A stretch of DNA of 48,469 bases from Methanothermobacter sp. (lineage in GTDB: Archaea; Methanobacteriota; Methanobacteria; Methanobacteriales; Methanothermobacteraceae): assembly GCF_030055425.1 (NCBI RefSeq), contig NZ_JASFYE010000007.1:45731-94199 (forward strand). The letters run 5' to 3'. The position numbers and the translations under genes are program-made. Under the pieces are notes generated by a model, which was given only the letters and a program-made list of their open reading frames with translations, searched no databases and was not told where the DNA came from. Within the stretch, counting starts at the first letter, position 1. Every line of letters starts with the position of its first letter. This document shows, piece by piece, positions 19,813-27,830 of this stretch.

Positions 19813-20280
19813 GTGAAGATGCTGATGGTCATTGACCCTGCAAGGTGCAGTGGCTGCGATGACTGCATAAATGCATGCAAAAAGACCCATGGAGTTGCAA
19901 GGGTAAGGAAGGCCGACAGGATGCCTGTATTCTGTCTTCAGTGCCACCCTGAGAAGGCTCCATGTGCAAGGATATGCCCCGTTGGCGCCATAAGGGAGGT
20001 TGACGGGGCGCTTGTGGTTGATGAGGACGCATGCATACTCTGCAAGCTATGTATGGTTGCCTGCCCCGCAGGAATGGTGGTCCTTGACTCTGAAAAGAAA
20101 TCAGCAGAAAAATGTACGCTCTGTATGGATGCCGACTGTCTCTTACCTGCATGTGTGGATGCATGTAAGGAGAATGTCCTTAAACTGGTATCTGTGGATG
20201 ACCTTGCTGATCTCAGGGATCACATGGAGTTCAGCGAGGTCCTTGAGGAGGCAATGAAGATCTACAGGGGCAAAGTTTAG
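19813..20280 (+). CDS. Polyferredoxin of the cdh operon
   Basis: A 155-residue iron-sulfur protein with four cysteine groups: CSGCDDCINAC, CLQCHPEKAPCARICP, CILCKLCMVACP and CTLCMDADCLLPACVDAC. This resembles the electron-transfer subunits of molybdopterin and CO dehydrogenase systems and the PorE/PorF proteins later in this window. Its position right after cdhE suggests it brings reducing equivalents to CODH. The start is GTG at 19813 with GGGGGTGG upstream; an ATG two codons later is also possible. Confidence 0.88.
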   Translation: MKMLMVIDPARCSGCDDCINACKKTHGVARVRKADRMPVFCLQCHPEKAPCARICPVGAIREVDGALVVDEDACILCKLCMVACPAGMVVLDSEKKSAEKCTLCMDADCLLPACVDACKENVLKLVSVDDLADLRDHMEFSEVLEEAMKIYRGKV

Positions 20281-20284
20281 GGGA

Positions 20285-21622
20285 CTAGATTTCCACGTGA
20301 AGGGTGTTTATCAACACCCTCATATATTTGTAGGACTCAGTAATGTTTTCAAGGCGGCCCCTGAAGTACATATAATATATGTAACCCTTCTTTTTGAAGA
20401 TGAATGCCACTATCCTGTCTTTCTTTGTTTCACCGGTTACCATGTATCCATGTTCGCTGTCCACGGTAACGGAGCCCCTTGTGATGTTAAAAAGACCCCT
20501 CATGTTCAGAACGTCAATCAAGATATCTGAAAATTCTTCAGCAGTCACTCCAGAGGCTTCCTTTCTCTTAACGGATATTTTAAGCCCATGTTCCTTACAT
20601 GAACCTGTAATGAGTTTTTCACCATCCTCAACCTCCAGGAGGTCCCAGAAAATGGGGTACTTGAAGCTTATCTCCCCATTATCGAATCTCTCAAGGTATG
20701 GTTCCACATCGATCAGGTCTATTGCTGCGCGGGCCTTTCTTCTAACAAAAAGATACGGATCATTGAGGGCCTCTATGAGTGATTCAAGGGCATCTGGATC
20801 CCCTATAAGCCCCAGGGCCTCCGCAACCTTTCCGCGAACATAGCGGTTTTCGTCCCTTTTTCTGCCTGAGACCATCCTTTTGAGGTAGGGAACAGCCCTT
20901 TTTGACCCTATCTCCCCAAGAGCTTCAACAAGGACGGCCCTTGTCTGCCATGAGGGATCAGAAAGTTTTTCAAGAAGGGGATCAACCGCAACTTCACCAA
21001 GATTCACAACCGCAAGGATAATCTGGCGCCGGACCTCCAGATCAGGGTCGTTGAGTTTATCAATAAGGAACTCAAGGCACCTCTCATCACCCAGATTCCT
21101 GATGACCCTTGCGGCGGCCTTTCTCACAACCCATGACCTGTCGTTAAGTGCAACTAATGCTTGCCTGAGTCCCTTCTTAGGGTCCAGTTCCGCAAGGGTG
21201 ATGAGTGCATTTTTTCTTATATCCTCAAGGGGATCATTTAAATATCCTTCAACAGTATCAACTGACCTTTTATTCCGTAACTTAGAAAGAGATTTCAGTG
21301 CACTGATTCTGACATCAATATCGGGGTCCTCAAGGGAACTTATCAGCGGTTCAATCGCGCTTGGATCACCTATATTCCCCAGCGCCCTGGCTGCCGCGGC
21401 CCTAACACTCCCCAGTATGGGGTAGTCCTTCTGCCATTCCTCATATCTGAGGGTGTCAATCAGGGCGGGTACTGATCGCTTATCTGCCAGTTCTTCAAGG
21501 GCAAGGGCAGCATCCAGTCTTACGGTGTAATCATCACTTTCAAGAGCCTCCATGAGACTTTGAACATCCCCCTCTTTCAGAAGCTTTTCGATGTCTAGGA
21601 ATATAAAACCCCCCCCATGCAT
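20285..21622 (-). CDS. HEAT/PBS-lyase repeat protein with unknown C-terminal domain
   Basis: About 445 residues. Residues roughly 20-310 are about nine 31-residue HEAT-like repeats (pattern DPxxxVRxxAAxALGxIGDPxAIEPLIxxL), a protein-binding solenoid. The last 120 residues form a separate basic alpha/beta domain I do not recognise (FKYPIFWDLLEVEDGEKLITGSCKE...). The ATG at 21622 is followed by a run of eight G, so translation or replication slippage near the start is possible. An ATG eight codons upstream (21646) would overlap the reductase gene. The operon runs ferredoxin, reductase, HEAT protein. Confidence 0.75.
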   Translation of the reverse strand: MHGGGFIFLDIEKLLKEGDVQSLMEALESDDYTVRLDAALALEELADKRSVPALIDTLRYEEWQKDYPILGSVRAAAARALGNIGDPSAIEPLISSLEDPDIDVRISALKSLSKLRNKRSVDTVEGYLNDPLEDIRKNALITLAELDPKKGLRQALVALNDRSWVVRKAAARVIRNLGDERCLEFLIDKLNDPDLEVRRQIILAVVNLGEVAVDPLLEKLSDPSWQTRAVLVEALGEIGSKRAVPYLKRMVSGRKRDENRYVRGKVAEALGLIGDPDALESLIEALNDPYLFVRRKARAAIDLIDVEPYLERFDNGEISFKYPIFWDLLEVEDGEKLITGSCKEHGLKISVKRKEASGVTAEEFSDILIDVLNMRGLFNITRGSVTVDSEHGYMVTGETKKDRIVAFIFKKKGYIYYMYFRGRLENITESYKYMRVLINTLHVEI

Positions 21623-21633
21623 GCTATCCCTGG

Positions 21634-22791
21634 TTAAAGCATACATTTGAGCATCTTTAAGATTCCGGGATAATCCCTCAGAATCTTAAGGAGTGATATT
21701 TTTGAGATGGAATTTAAATCTTTTCCCTCAAAGGATCTTATGACTGAATCGAGCTCATCATCACTTAAACCATCAAGTACCTTCCTAAATTTAAGTGATC
21801 TCTCAAGATTTTTACCTATCCGCTCACGCCATGTGCTCTCATACTTTGAGAGGAAGGCGGCATCGGTTCTCTGTGATTCAATAGCATCACTCGCTACATC
21901 TGCGGCTATAATCGCGCATTCCGCTGCAATGTGTATGCCGCCGCCTGTGAGGGGATCTACCTGACCGGCTGCGTCACCAACGACAATAAGGCCGTCTGTG
22001 TATGTCTTCCTGATGGGGCCGGCAACGGGTACAGCACCTGCGTTGAACTCCAGTTTGCTGCAGCCTGCCCTGGAGATGAACTGGTTAAGATAATGTAGCG
22101 GACCATTATCAAAGCATCTTCTTCTCCTTATACCCACACCAACATTTGCCCGCCCATCACCCTTTGGGAAGACCCAGAGGTAACCTGATGGAGAAAAGGC
22201 ACTCCCGAAGTAGAATTCCATGGTTTCGTCGTCCACATCGAAACCGGCGACCTCATACTGGGCACAGGAGCACACTTCTCCTGGCCTGAAACGTGTATCA
22301 AGCCCCGCCACGCGGCCAATACCTGACTGAATGCCGTCTGCTGCAATTACAATATCTGATTCAACCTCATGGGTTCCATCGGGGCCCCTGAATTTAACAC
22401 CGGAGACGGATCCATCTTGGAAAATCAAATCTTTTACCCGGGAACCTGCAAGCACATCCGCACCGGCTTCAGCAGCGCGCAAAGCGAGGTATTTATCAAA
22501 AACCTTTCTTTCAAGGATGTAACCCCTTATAATGGGGTTCCTGGTTGTTATGCTTGCACCATGTGGCCCATTGATAGAAGCAGCATTTATCCTTGTACAT
22601 GTGAACTCAGGGAGGGGCTTTATGCCTGTTGATTTGAAGAAGCTGTCGCTCACTCCCCCGGCGCACTGTACAGGGGTCCCTATCTCAGGGTTTCCTTCGA
22701 GCATGAGGACTTGTAGACCATTTTTTGCTGCATAGTATGCTGCTATGGAACCTGCCACACGACCCCCGACAACAACAAGATCATACTTCAT
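21634..22791 (-). CDS. Geranylgeranyl reductase family flavoprotein
   Basis: A 385-residue FAD-dependent oxidoreductase. The N-terminal FAD motif is YDLVVVGGRVAGSIAAYYAAKNG, followed by the LEG of the second strand. The second FAD motif is GLIVVGDAAGQVDPLTGGGIHIA. Family members saturate the isoprenoid chains of archaeal membrane lipids (digeranylgeranylglycerophospholipid reductase) using reduced ferredoxin, and a ferredoxin gene overlaps its start, which fits. The frame is open upstream inside the ferredoxin gene, but MKYDLVVVGG is the family start. Which lipid or quinone is reduced cannot be told. Confidence 0.85.
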   Translation of the reverse strand: MKYDLVVVGGRVAGSIAAYYAAKNGLQVLMLEGNPEIGTPVQCAGGVSDSFFKSTGIKPLPEFTCTRINAASINGPHGASITTRNPIIRGYILERKVFDKYLALRAAEAGADVLAGSRVKDLIFQDGSVSGVKFRGPDGTHEVESDIVIAADGIQSGIGRVAGLDTRFRPGEVCSCAQYEVAGFDVDDETMEFYFGSAFSPSGYLWVFPKGDGRANVGVGIRRRRCFDNGPLHYLNQFISRAGCSKLEFNAGAVPVAGPIRKTYTDGLIVVGDAAGQVDPLTGGGIHIAAECAIIAADVASDAIESQRTDAAFLSKYESTWRERIGKNLERSLKFRKVLDGLSDDELDSVIRSFEGKDLNSISKISLLKILRDYPGILKMLKCML

Positions 22792-22951
22792 CCTGACACC
22801 CCATTGCGTCCACAGGACAGACCGCAGCACAGGCAAGACAATCCAGGCACCCATCCCCCATGAGGAGGATGTCCTCCAGTTCCAGGGCACCTGATGGACA
22901 GACATTCACACAGGCACCGCAGAGCATACACCTTGATGGATCGTGTTTCAA
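22781..22951 (-). CDS. 2[4Fe-4S] ferredoxin
   Basis: A 56-residue two-cluster ferredoxin with CMLCGACVNVCP and CLDCLACAAVCP. It overlaps the reductase gene by 11 bases and probably supplies it with electrons. The frame opens at a GTG at 22978. However, GGTGAT sits three bases before a TTG at 22951, and the TATA-like ATTTATTAAACC at 22981-22992 predicts initiation near 22963. The mRNA would then begin downstream of that GTG, so I choose the TTG. Confidence 0.9.
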   Translation of the reverse strand: MKHDPSRCMLCGACVNVCPSGALELEDILLMGDGCLDCLACAAVCPVDAMGCQDEV

Positions 22952-23018
22952 TGAATCACCCAGTAAATTTATGGACACCCGGTTTAATAAATTAGTGATA
23001 TGATAATGACCACCGTTA

Positions 23019-23030
23019 AATTAATATATG
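23019..23030 (+). promoter_or_regulatory. TATA box for tRNA genes
   Basis: AATTAATATATG lies about 30 bases before the first tRNA nucleotide, the usual distance for archaeal stable RNA promoters. It probably drives both tRNA genes. Confidence 0.5.
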
Positions 23031-23054
23031 ACTTTTTACTACTATCAATTACCA

Positions 23055-23140
<86 letters not shown>

Positions 23141-23173
23141 AGAGTTTTAGCTGTTCTGAAATTAAAATTGTTT

Positions 23174-23246
23174 GCCTTAGTGGCTCAGGTGGTAGAGCGA
23201 TGCCTTGGTAAGGCATAGGTCGGGGGTTCGAATCCCCCCTAAGGCT
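23174..23246 (+). tRNA. tRNA-Thr (GGU)
   Basis: The acceptor arms GCCTTAG and CTAAGGC pair. The anticodon stem ATGCC/GGCAT encloses TTGGTAA (anticodon GGU, threonine), and the T arm is GGGGGTTCGAATCCCCC. The discriminator is U, CCA is not encoded, and a short T run follows at 23246-23250 that could end transcription. Confidence 0.95.
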
Positions 23247-23271
23247 TTTTCATTGATTTTAAGGTGTTTTA

Positions 23272-24069
23272 ATGGAGAAAAAAATTGCTCAGATTTCGGA
23301 CATACATTTCGGTGAAAAGAATTTCTCCACCAAGCTCAGGGAGAATCTTCTGGAACAGCTTCAGGATGAAAATCCCGACCTCATAGTTGTTTCAGGTGAC
23401 CTCACCACAGAGGGCTATGCACATGAGTATGAACTTGCGGCGGAATTTGCAGATGAGCTGCGGTCAATCACATCAACATATATAATTCCCGGCAACCACG
23501 ATGCAAGGAACGTTGGGCTGGTGCACTTTGAGAAGATGATAGGTAAGAGGAAGTTTGTCCATCATGACTCAGAATTTGCTGTTATAGGTCTTGATTCATC
23601 TGAACCCGACATAAATGATGGTCAGATAGGGATGGATCAGCTTGAATGGCTTGCAGGGGAACTTGAGAGGGTTCCTGATCACCTATGCAAGATAGTTACT
23701 TTCCACCACCACCTGCTACCCATACCAAACACTGGTCGTGAGAGGAACATACTGCTGGATTCAGGCGATCTCCTCAGACTCCTCAATTCATATGGTGTTG
23801 ACTTTGTACTCAATGGACACAAGCATGTGCCCAATGTCTGGATGATTGAAGGGATGGTTACACTGAATTCAGGTACAGCCACAACAAGGAAGCTGAGGGG
23901 TGAGACGTTCCCCTCCCATAACCAGTTGAGGATAGATGAGGATAGAATCTCTGTTGACCTTATAAACACCGAGAATGGTTCTAAAAGGGAAATGGCCAGT
24001 TATTCTGTTAAGGTTGAGGATGAAGAATACATGATATGTTCATATGTACATCCAGAAGGCCCCCTTTAA
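23272..24069 (+). CDS. Calcineurin-like metallophosphoesterase (Icc/CpdA type)
   Basis: A 265-residue cytosolic two-metal phosphoesterase. The motifs appear in order: DIHFGEKN (D-x-H), VVSGDLTTEG (GD), IIPGNHDARN (GNHD), FHHHLLPIP and NGHKHVPN (GHxH). This resembles class III cyclic nucleotide phosphodiesterases, but the substrate cannot be told from sequence. GGTG lies five bases before the ATG. The gene follows the tRNA-Thr closely and precedes the phosphate uptake region, which is suggestive but not proof of a link to phosphate. Confidence 0.85.
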   Translation: MEKKIAQISDIHFGEKNFSTKLRENLLEQLQDENPDLIVVSGDLTTEGYAHEYELAAEFADELRSITSTYIIPGNHDARNVGLVHFEKMIGKRKFVHHDSEFAVIGLDSSEPDINDGQIGMDQLEWLAGELERVPDHLCKIVTFHHHLLPIPNTGRERNILLDSGDLLRLLNSYGVDFVLNGHKHVPNVWMIEGMVTLNSGTATTRKLRGETFPSHNQLRIDEDRISVDLINTENGSKREMASYSVKVEDEEYMICSYVHPEGPL

Positions 24070-24172
24070 CCTAGTTTCATTTTTATAAAAAGATTAATAT
24101 ACCATCACACATAATGTTCTCTAATGGGGAAAATAAATATGCATAATATGATCTTAATTTAAGGATCTGCAG

Positions 24173-24787
24173 GTGGCAGCGTTGACCAAGGCCTTTGATA
24201 TACTTATGGCTGGGATAATCTCAGGAATAGTGGCATTCACAACCTCAAAGCTGGGAGTAGGCGGAACTGTCATGGGTGCTGTTCTTGGCTCAATGCTGTA
24301 TCAGCTTCTCTCCCACTACCTCAGGGAACCCCTCAAGAATGTTAAGACAGAGAGGGTTGAGAGCAGAGTGGTATTTGCAATACCCCTCATTATAATAGTG
24401 GTAATTGAGGCCATATACCTCCTTGGAAATTTCCAGTGGAAACCCCAGCATATCTTCTATCTACTTGAAGAGGCAACCGCCTGGAATCTCTTCAGGTCAA
24501 TAGGGGTTGGGCTCATGGTGATGGGGATCTATCCCCTCCTGCAACCTGAGACCATAAAGAAATCATATGGGCATGTCCTCTTACTCATGGGCTTCATTGT
24601 CCTCCTGAGGGGGCTTGTGGATATTCAGTCACCCGTGGTAATGTTCTACAGGTCGATTTTTTATGAGTTCGACATCCTGATAACCGTGCTGGTCATAGTT
24701 ACACTCCTCTACATGACAGTATCCATACTCAGGGAATCTGTTGTCATTGTAATGGAAGATGAGGTGTCTTTGGAGAATGAAAAATAA
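24173..24787 (+). CDS. Membrane protein of unknown function upstream of PhoU regulator
   Basis: A 204-residue protein with about five hydrophobic segments: one near the N-terminus (ILMAGIISGIVAFTTSKLGVGGTVMGAVLG), two central, and two near the C-terminus. It ends in a short charged tail. I do not recognise the family. It overlaps the winged-helix/PhoU gene by 11 bases, so the two are very likely co-translated and could form a membrane-sensor/regulator pair. The start is uncertain between GTG 24173 and TTG 24182. Confidence 0.65.
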   Translation: MAALTKAFDILMAGIISGIVAFTTSKLGVGGTVMGAVLGSMLYQLLSHYLREPLKNVKTERVESRVVFAIPLIIIVVIEAIYLLGNFQWKPQHIFYLLEEATAWNLFRSIGVGLMVMGIYPLLQPETIKKSYGHVLLLMGFIVLLRGLVDIQSPVVMFYRSIFYEFDILITVLVIVTLLYMTVSILRESVVIVMEDEVSLENEK

Positions 24788-25688
24788 AACAAAAAATGCA
24801 ACACTCAAGTCAATCATAGATGTTATACTCTATGAGAACCCATCCACACAGGATGAGATTGCAGAAAGGCTTGGAATAACAAGGCGTTATGTTACCAAAC
24901 TCCTCCAGCCCTTAATAAAGGAGGGTGTTGTGAGAAGGGCCTACATTGTGGATATAAAGAAATTTGAGGAATTCCCGGAGCTTTTTGGAGAGGAGGTTAC
25001 ATCCAGGGAATACGCAGGGAGCTTTTTCATCAAGGAGATACTCAGGGACATGGCACAGCATGTCTGCAAGCAGCTCAAAAAGTCATTCAGGTCCCTTGAG
25101 GAATACGACGAGGACCTTGCAAATGAGGCCCTGAAGATGGACTACATAACGAACACCATGCATGAGAAGGTGAGGTCCTCTGTTGATACGGCCATAGCAA
25201 TGAACCCCTACTCAGAGTTCAGCAAGACAATGGCATTCACAGAGATTGCCTATGACCTTGAAAGGATAGGTGATCACTCTGCAATAATAGCCAACTTTGC
25301 AGTTAAGGAGTCCTACGAGGTTGACCCTGCGATGATGGAGTACCTCCGTGAGATGTTTTCAATTGCTGTTGAGATGGTGAATACAGCAATGGACGCATTC
25401 CTCAACGAGAAACTTGAACTCAAGGCAAAACTCATGTCCCTTGAGGACGATATTCACAGGGTCCAGAAGAATGCCCTTAACTGTGTGGCCACGCAGATGG
25501 CCGAAACACCATTTGAGGATAAGGAACGCTCAACCTATTACATATCCCTTTCAAGGGTTGTTAAGACCTTTGAGAGAATAGCAGATATTTCAATTGAGAT
25601 ATTCGATACCGCAGGGGAATATTACAGGAATATACCCAGAACAACAACACCTGAGCGTTTCAGGAGGCGTGAGAGGGAGGGTATGTGA
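24777..25688 (+). CDS. Winged-helix DNA-binding/PhoU fusion regulator
   Basis: A 303-residue protein. The first 60 residues form a winged helix (NPSTQDEIAERLGITRRYVTKLLQPLIKEGVVRR). The rest is a PhoU-like helical bundle with the metal-binding pattern TEIAYDLERIGDHSAIIANF in the first half and SRVVKTFERIADISIEIFDT in the second. In archaea that lack PhoR/PhoB, such a fusion is a natural candidate for the transcriptional regulator of phosphate uptake. It lies about 1.3 kb before pstS. The start is the ATG at 24777; six further upstream codons are open. Confidence 0.85.
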   Translation: MKNKTKNATLKSIIDVILYENPSTQDEIAERLGITRRYVTKLLQPLIKEGVVRRAYIVDIKKFEEFPELFGEEVTSREYAGSFFIKEILRDMAQHVCKQLKKSFRSLEEYDEDLANEALKMDYITNTMHEKVRSSVDTAIAMNPYSEFSKTMAFTEIAYDLERIGDHSAIIANFAVKESYEVDPAMMEYLREMFSIAVEMVNTAMDAFLNEKLELKAKLMSLEDDIHRVQKNALNCVATQMAETPFEDKERSTYYISLSRVVKTFERIADISIEIFDTAGEYYRNIPRTTTPERFRRREREGM

Positions 25689-25689
25689 T

Positions 25690-25962
25690 TTATTTCTTTT
25701 TCTTCTCCATGTATTCCTTTATTTTCCTTTCCTCCCATTCCTTACCCAGAAGCCTGTCGCCAATAAAGACACCGAATGCGTGCCATATGACTCCTATTCC
25801 CCAGAAGGCTGTTATCCAGTAGAACCACCACATGCCCGGGCTTGAAAGAAGGTTTATGAGGAAAAGGGTGAAGTTAACTATTACAAAAACAGATAGGTGT
25901 ATGTAAAATCCCTTAAGTTCCTCTACTCTCTTCCGGGCTCTTTCGTATTCATCGTCCTGCAT
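25690..25962 (-). CDS. 2TM domain protein
   Basis: A 90-residue protein with the 2TM domain: EYERARKRVEELKGFYIHLSVFVIVNFTLFLINLL (first helix), a WWFYWITAFWGIGVIWHAFGVF second helix, then a basic coiled tail (LGKEWEERKIKEYMEKKKK). The function of the family is unknown; in bacteria the domain is sometimes fused to sensor kinases. The start lies 40 bases inside the 3' end of the citrate synthase-like gene in another frame, so the two should be translated from one mRNA. Confidence 0.8.
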   Translation of the reverse strand: MQDDEYERARKRVEELKGFYIHLSVFVIVNFTLFLINLLSSPGMWWFYWITAFWGIGVIWHAFGVFIGDRLLGKEWEERKIKEYMEKKKK

Positions 25963-26801
25963 AGTTCTGCCCCCTCAAGAGATCTGTAATCTGTGTCTAA
26001 TATTCTTTTCTCCTCGCCGTCGTAGTGTATTTCTTCGATGTCGAAGAATTTTCTGAAGGCTGGTTCACGCACCTTTTCCTCGTATACATGGGATATGAGT
26101 CCTGGGAGCCGTCCTATCATGAAAACCCCGGCACCTGTGCGCCAGTCAAAACCCATATCTGAGAGTATTCCGGCGTTGGCACCGTCAACGTTCATCCTCA
26201 CACCCTTACGCTCAAGGAGGATGTTCTGAACCTCAATCGCAAGCCTCGTGTGTGGGCCCACACAGTCGTACTCCTCTGCAAGGTCCAGGAGCCGCACAGC
26301 CCGGGGATCCGCATTATGATACCTGTGCCCGAAACCCGGGACCTTCCTGTTCCTCCGCAGATGATCATCCACCAGCCTCACAGCAGCCTCAGGAATCTCA
26401 TCCTCAGAGTTACACTTGGAGACTGTCTCCTGGAAAAGCTTCATGGACCTCTCGATGGCCCCTGCATGATTCTTACCAAAGGCCAGAAGACCACCGGCAA
26501 TACAGGCATGTACCGGAGAACCAGCAGAGGCAATCATACGGGCAGCCTGCGTACTGGGCGGAGTCACCCCATGATCACAGAAAGACACAAGGACAGCCTC
26601 CAGCATCCTCGCAACATTGCCCGGCGGAAGCTCACCCCGAATCAACAGGTAAACCATCTCAGAAAAAGAAACACCACCAATCAAATCCTCCTGAGAATAA
26701 CCCCTGGTAACAATCCGATTAGGCTCAACCCTAGTAATGGAAGTCCTCCACTTCGGATTTTTTACCTTCAGCATGTCATTAATTATTCCTTCGGATATCA
26801 T
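25923..26801 (-). CDS. Citrate synthase-family protein (possible citryl-CoA lyase)
   Basis: A 292-residue member of the citrate synthase fold, about 90 residues shorter than typical synthases. Catalytic-type residues are present: CDHGVTPPST (H77), GLLAFGKNHAGAIE (H112), and PGFGHRYHNADPRA (H159, H162, D165), which match the citrate synthase histidine/aspartate motifs. The short form resembles the citryl-CoA lyase end of ATP-citrate lyase and stand-alone lyases. Methanothermobacter is thought to make 2-oxoglutarate by the reductive route, so synthesis of citrate is not certain to be its job. It overlaps the 2TM gene by 40 bases. Confidence 0.8.
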   Translation of the reverse strand: MISEGIINDMLKVKNPKWRTSITRVEPNRIVTRGYSQEDLIGGVSFSEMVYLLIRGELPPGNVARMLEAVLVSFCDHGVTPPSTQAARMIASAGSPVHACIAGGLLAFGKNHAGAIERSMKLFQETVSKCNSEDEIPEAAVRLVDDHLRRNRKVPGFGHRYHNADPRAVRLLDLAEEYDCVGPHTRLAIEVQNILLERKGVRMNVDGANAGILSDMGFDWRTGAGVFMIGRLPGLISHVYEEKVREPAFRKFFDIEEIHYDGEEKRILDTDYRSLEGAELCRTMNTKEPGRE

Positions 26802-26827
26802 GTATTTCCCTATCTGGCTTTGAGTAT

Positions 26828-26841
26828 TTAAATTTTAATGC
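26828..26841 (-). promoter_or_regulatory. TATA box of the citrate synthase-family gene
   Basis: On the minus strand this reads TAAAATTTAAATAC, about 30 bases upstream of the ATG at 26801. It would give a very short leader, and no strong ribosome-binding site is present. Confidence 0.5.
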
Positions 26842-26856
26842 ATTTGGTGCACCTAT

Positions 26857-26946
26857 ATTCACTTAATGTGAATTAAATTTTTCTCCCGCTGAAATTTAGT
26901 TCACTAAATAGGTAATAAAGTACACTAAAATAGTAAATTTTAAATA
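26857..26946 (+). promoter_or_regulatory. pstS: pstS promoter with palindromic ACTA-type operators
   Basis: Upstream of the TATA box TTTTAAATAC (26937-26946) lie three symmetric elements: ATTCAC-TTAAT-GTGAAT (26857-26873), ATTTAGT-TC-ACTAAAT (26894-26909) and ACTA-AAA-TAGT (26924-26934). Within the last two, AGTTCACTAAA (26898) and AGTACACTAAA (26919) are repeated 21 bases apart, two helical turns. This suggests cooperative binding of a regulator, probably phosphate-dependent. A further copy lies before the second pstS. Confidence 0.6.
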
Positions 26947-26979
26947 CTCCCGCAACAAGGTAAAGTTTGAGGTGATAAA

Positions 26980-27795
26980 ATGGACACCAAACTGATCATA
27001 GGAATAGTCGTAGCAATCGTAATCATTGCTGGCGCAGTCCTGGCACTTGGAGGAGGCGGACAGCAGGAAAAGATCGACATTGTTGGTTCAACTTCTGTTC
27101 AGCCAGTTGCTGAAAAACTTGCAGCTGAATACATGAAGAAGCACCCAAACGTTAAGATAAACGTCCAGGGCGGAGGATCCAGTGTGGGAATCAAGAGCGC
27201 CCAGGATGGTACCGCAGACATCGGAACAAGTTCAAAGGAACTTAAACCCGATGAAAAGAAAGGCCTTACAGAATACATGATAGGTAAGGACGGTATTGCA
27301 ATAATTGTAAACAGCAAGAACCCGGTCTCAGACCTCTCAAAGGACCAGGTTAAGGACATCTTCAGTGGAAAGATAACCAACTGGAAAGAGGTCGGAGGAC
27401 CGGATGCAAAGATAACAGTGATAACACGTGAAGACGGTTCTGGAACCCGAAAGGCCTTCGAAGAAATCGTGATGGGTAAGGAAACCAAGATAAAGAAGGA
27501 CGCCATAGTTGAAAGTTCAACAGAGGCTGTTAAGCAGGCTGTTAAGCAGGATGCAAACGCCATAGGTTTCATATCACTTGTAAACCTCGACGAAACAGTG
27601 AAGGCCCTCAAGATTGATGGTGTGGCCCCATCTGAACAGACAGTTTCAGATGGATCATACAAGATACAGAGGCCATTCCTCTTCCTTGTCAAGGGCAGCG
27701 CACAGGGAGCAGTCAAGGACTTCATTGACTGGGTCCTCAGCCCGGAAGGACAGGCAATAGTCAAATCAGAAAAGGTGGTCCCAGCAAAGGTCTAG
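26980..27795 (+). CDS. pstS: Phosphate ABC transporter substrate-binding protein PstS (copy 1)
   Basis: A 271-residue extracytoplasmic phosphate receptor. It has an N-terminal membrane anchor or uncleaved signal (about residues 5-24, [19 protein letters not shown]) with no lipobox cysteine. Phosphate-binding motifs are [37 protein letters not shown] and [14 protein letters not shown]. The protein closely matches the next gene over its whole length, pointing to a tandem duplication. GAGGTGAT lies before the ATG. A strong terminator follows, so this copy is expressed mainly as a monocistron, as expected for the abundant receptor. Confidence 0.96.
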   Translation: MDTKLIIGIVVAIVIIAGAVLALGGGGQQEKIDIVGSTSVQPVAEKLAAEYMKKHPNVKINVQGGGSSVGIKSAQDGTADIGTSSKELKPDEKKGLTEYMIGKDGIAIIVNSKNPVSDLSKDQVKDIFSGKITNWKEVGGPDAKITVITREDGSGTRKAFEEIVMGKETKIKKDAIVESSTEAVKQAVKQDANAIGFISLVNLDETVKALKIDGVAPSEQTVSDGSYKIQRPFLFLVKGSAQGAVKDFIDWVLSPEGQAIVKSEKVVPAKV

Positions 27796-27824
27796 TGGTT
27801 TTTAATTAAAACCACAATTTTTTC
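27795..27824 (+). terminator. Hairpin-plus-U-tract terminator after pstS copy 1
   Basis: A perfect 8-base-pair stem, GTGGTTTT (27795-27802) with AAAACCAC (27808-27815), encloses a 5-base loop and is followed by AATTTTTTC. It overlaps the last base of the stop codon. It probably limits read-through into the second pstS and the rest of the transporter. Confidence 0.7.
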
Positions 27825-27830
27825 TTTCCG

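Noticed and set aside
26250-26831. A 193-codon plus-strand open frame rich in Pro, His and Arg
   Set aside because: It is a shadow of the citrate synthase-family gene, with improbable composition and no start signal.
27099-27764. A 221-codon minus-strand open frame
   Set aside because: It lies wholly antisense to pstS1, which has clear family motifs and a ribosome-binding site.
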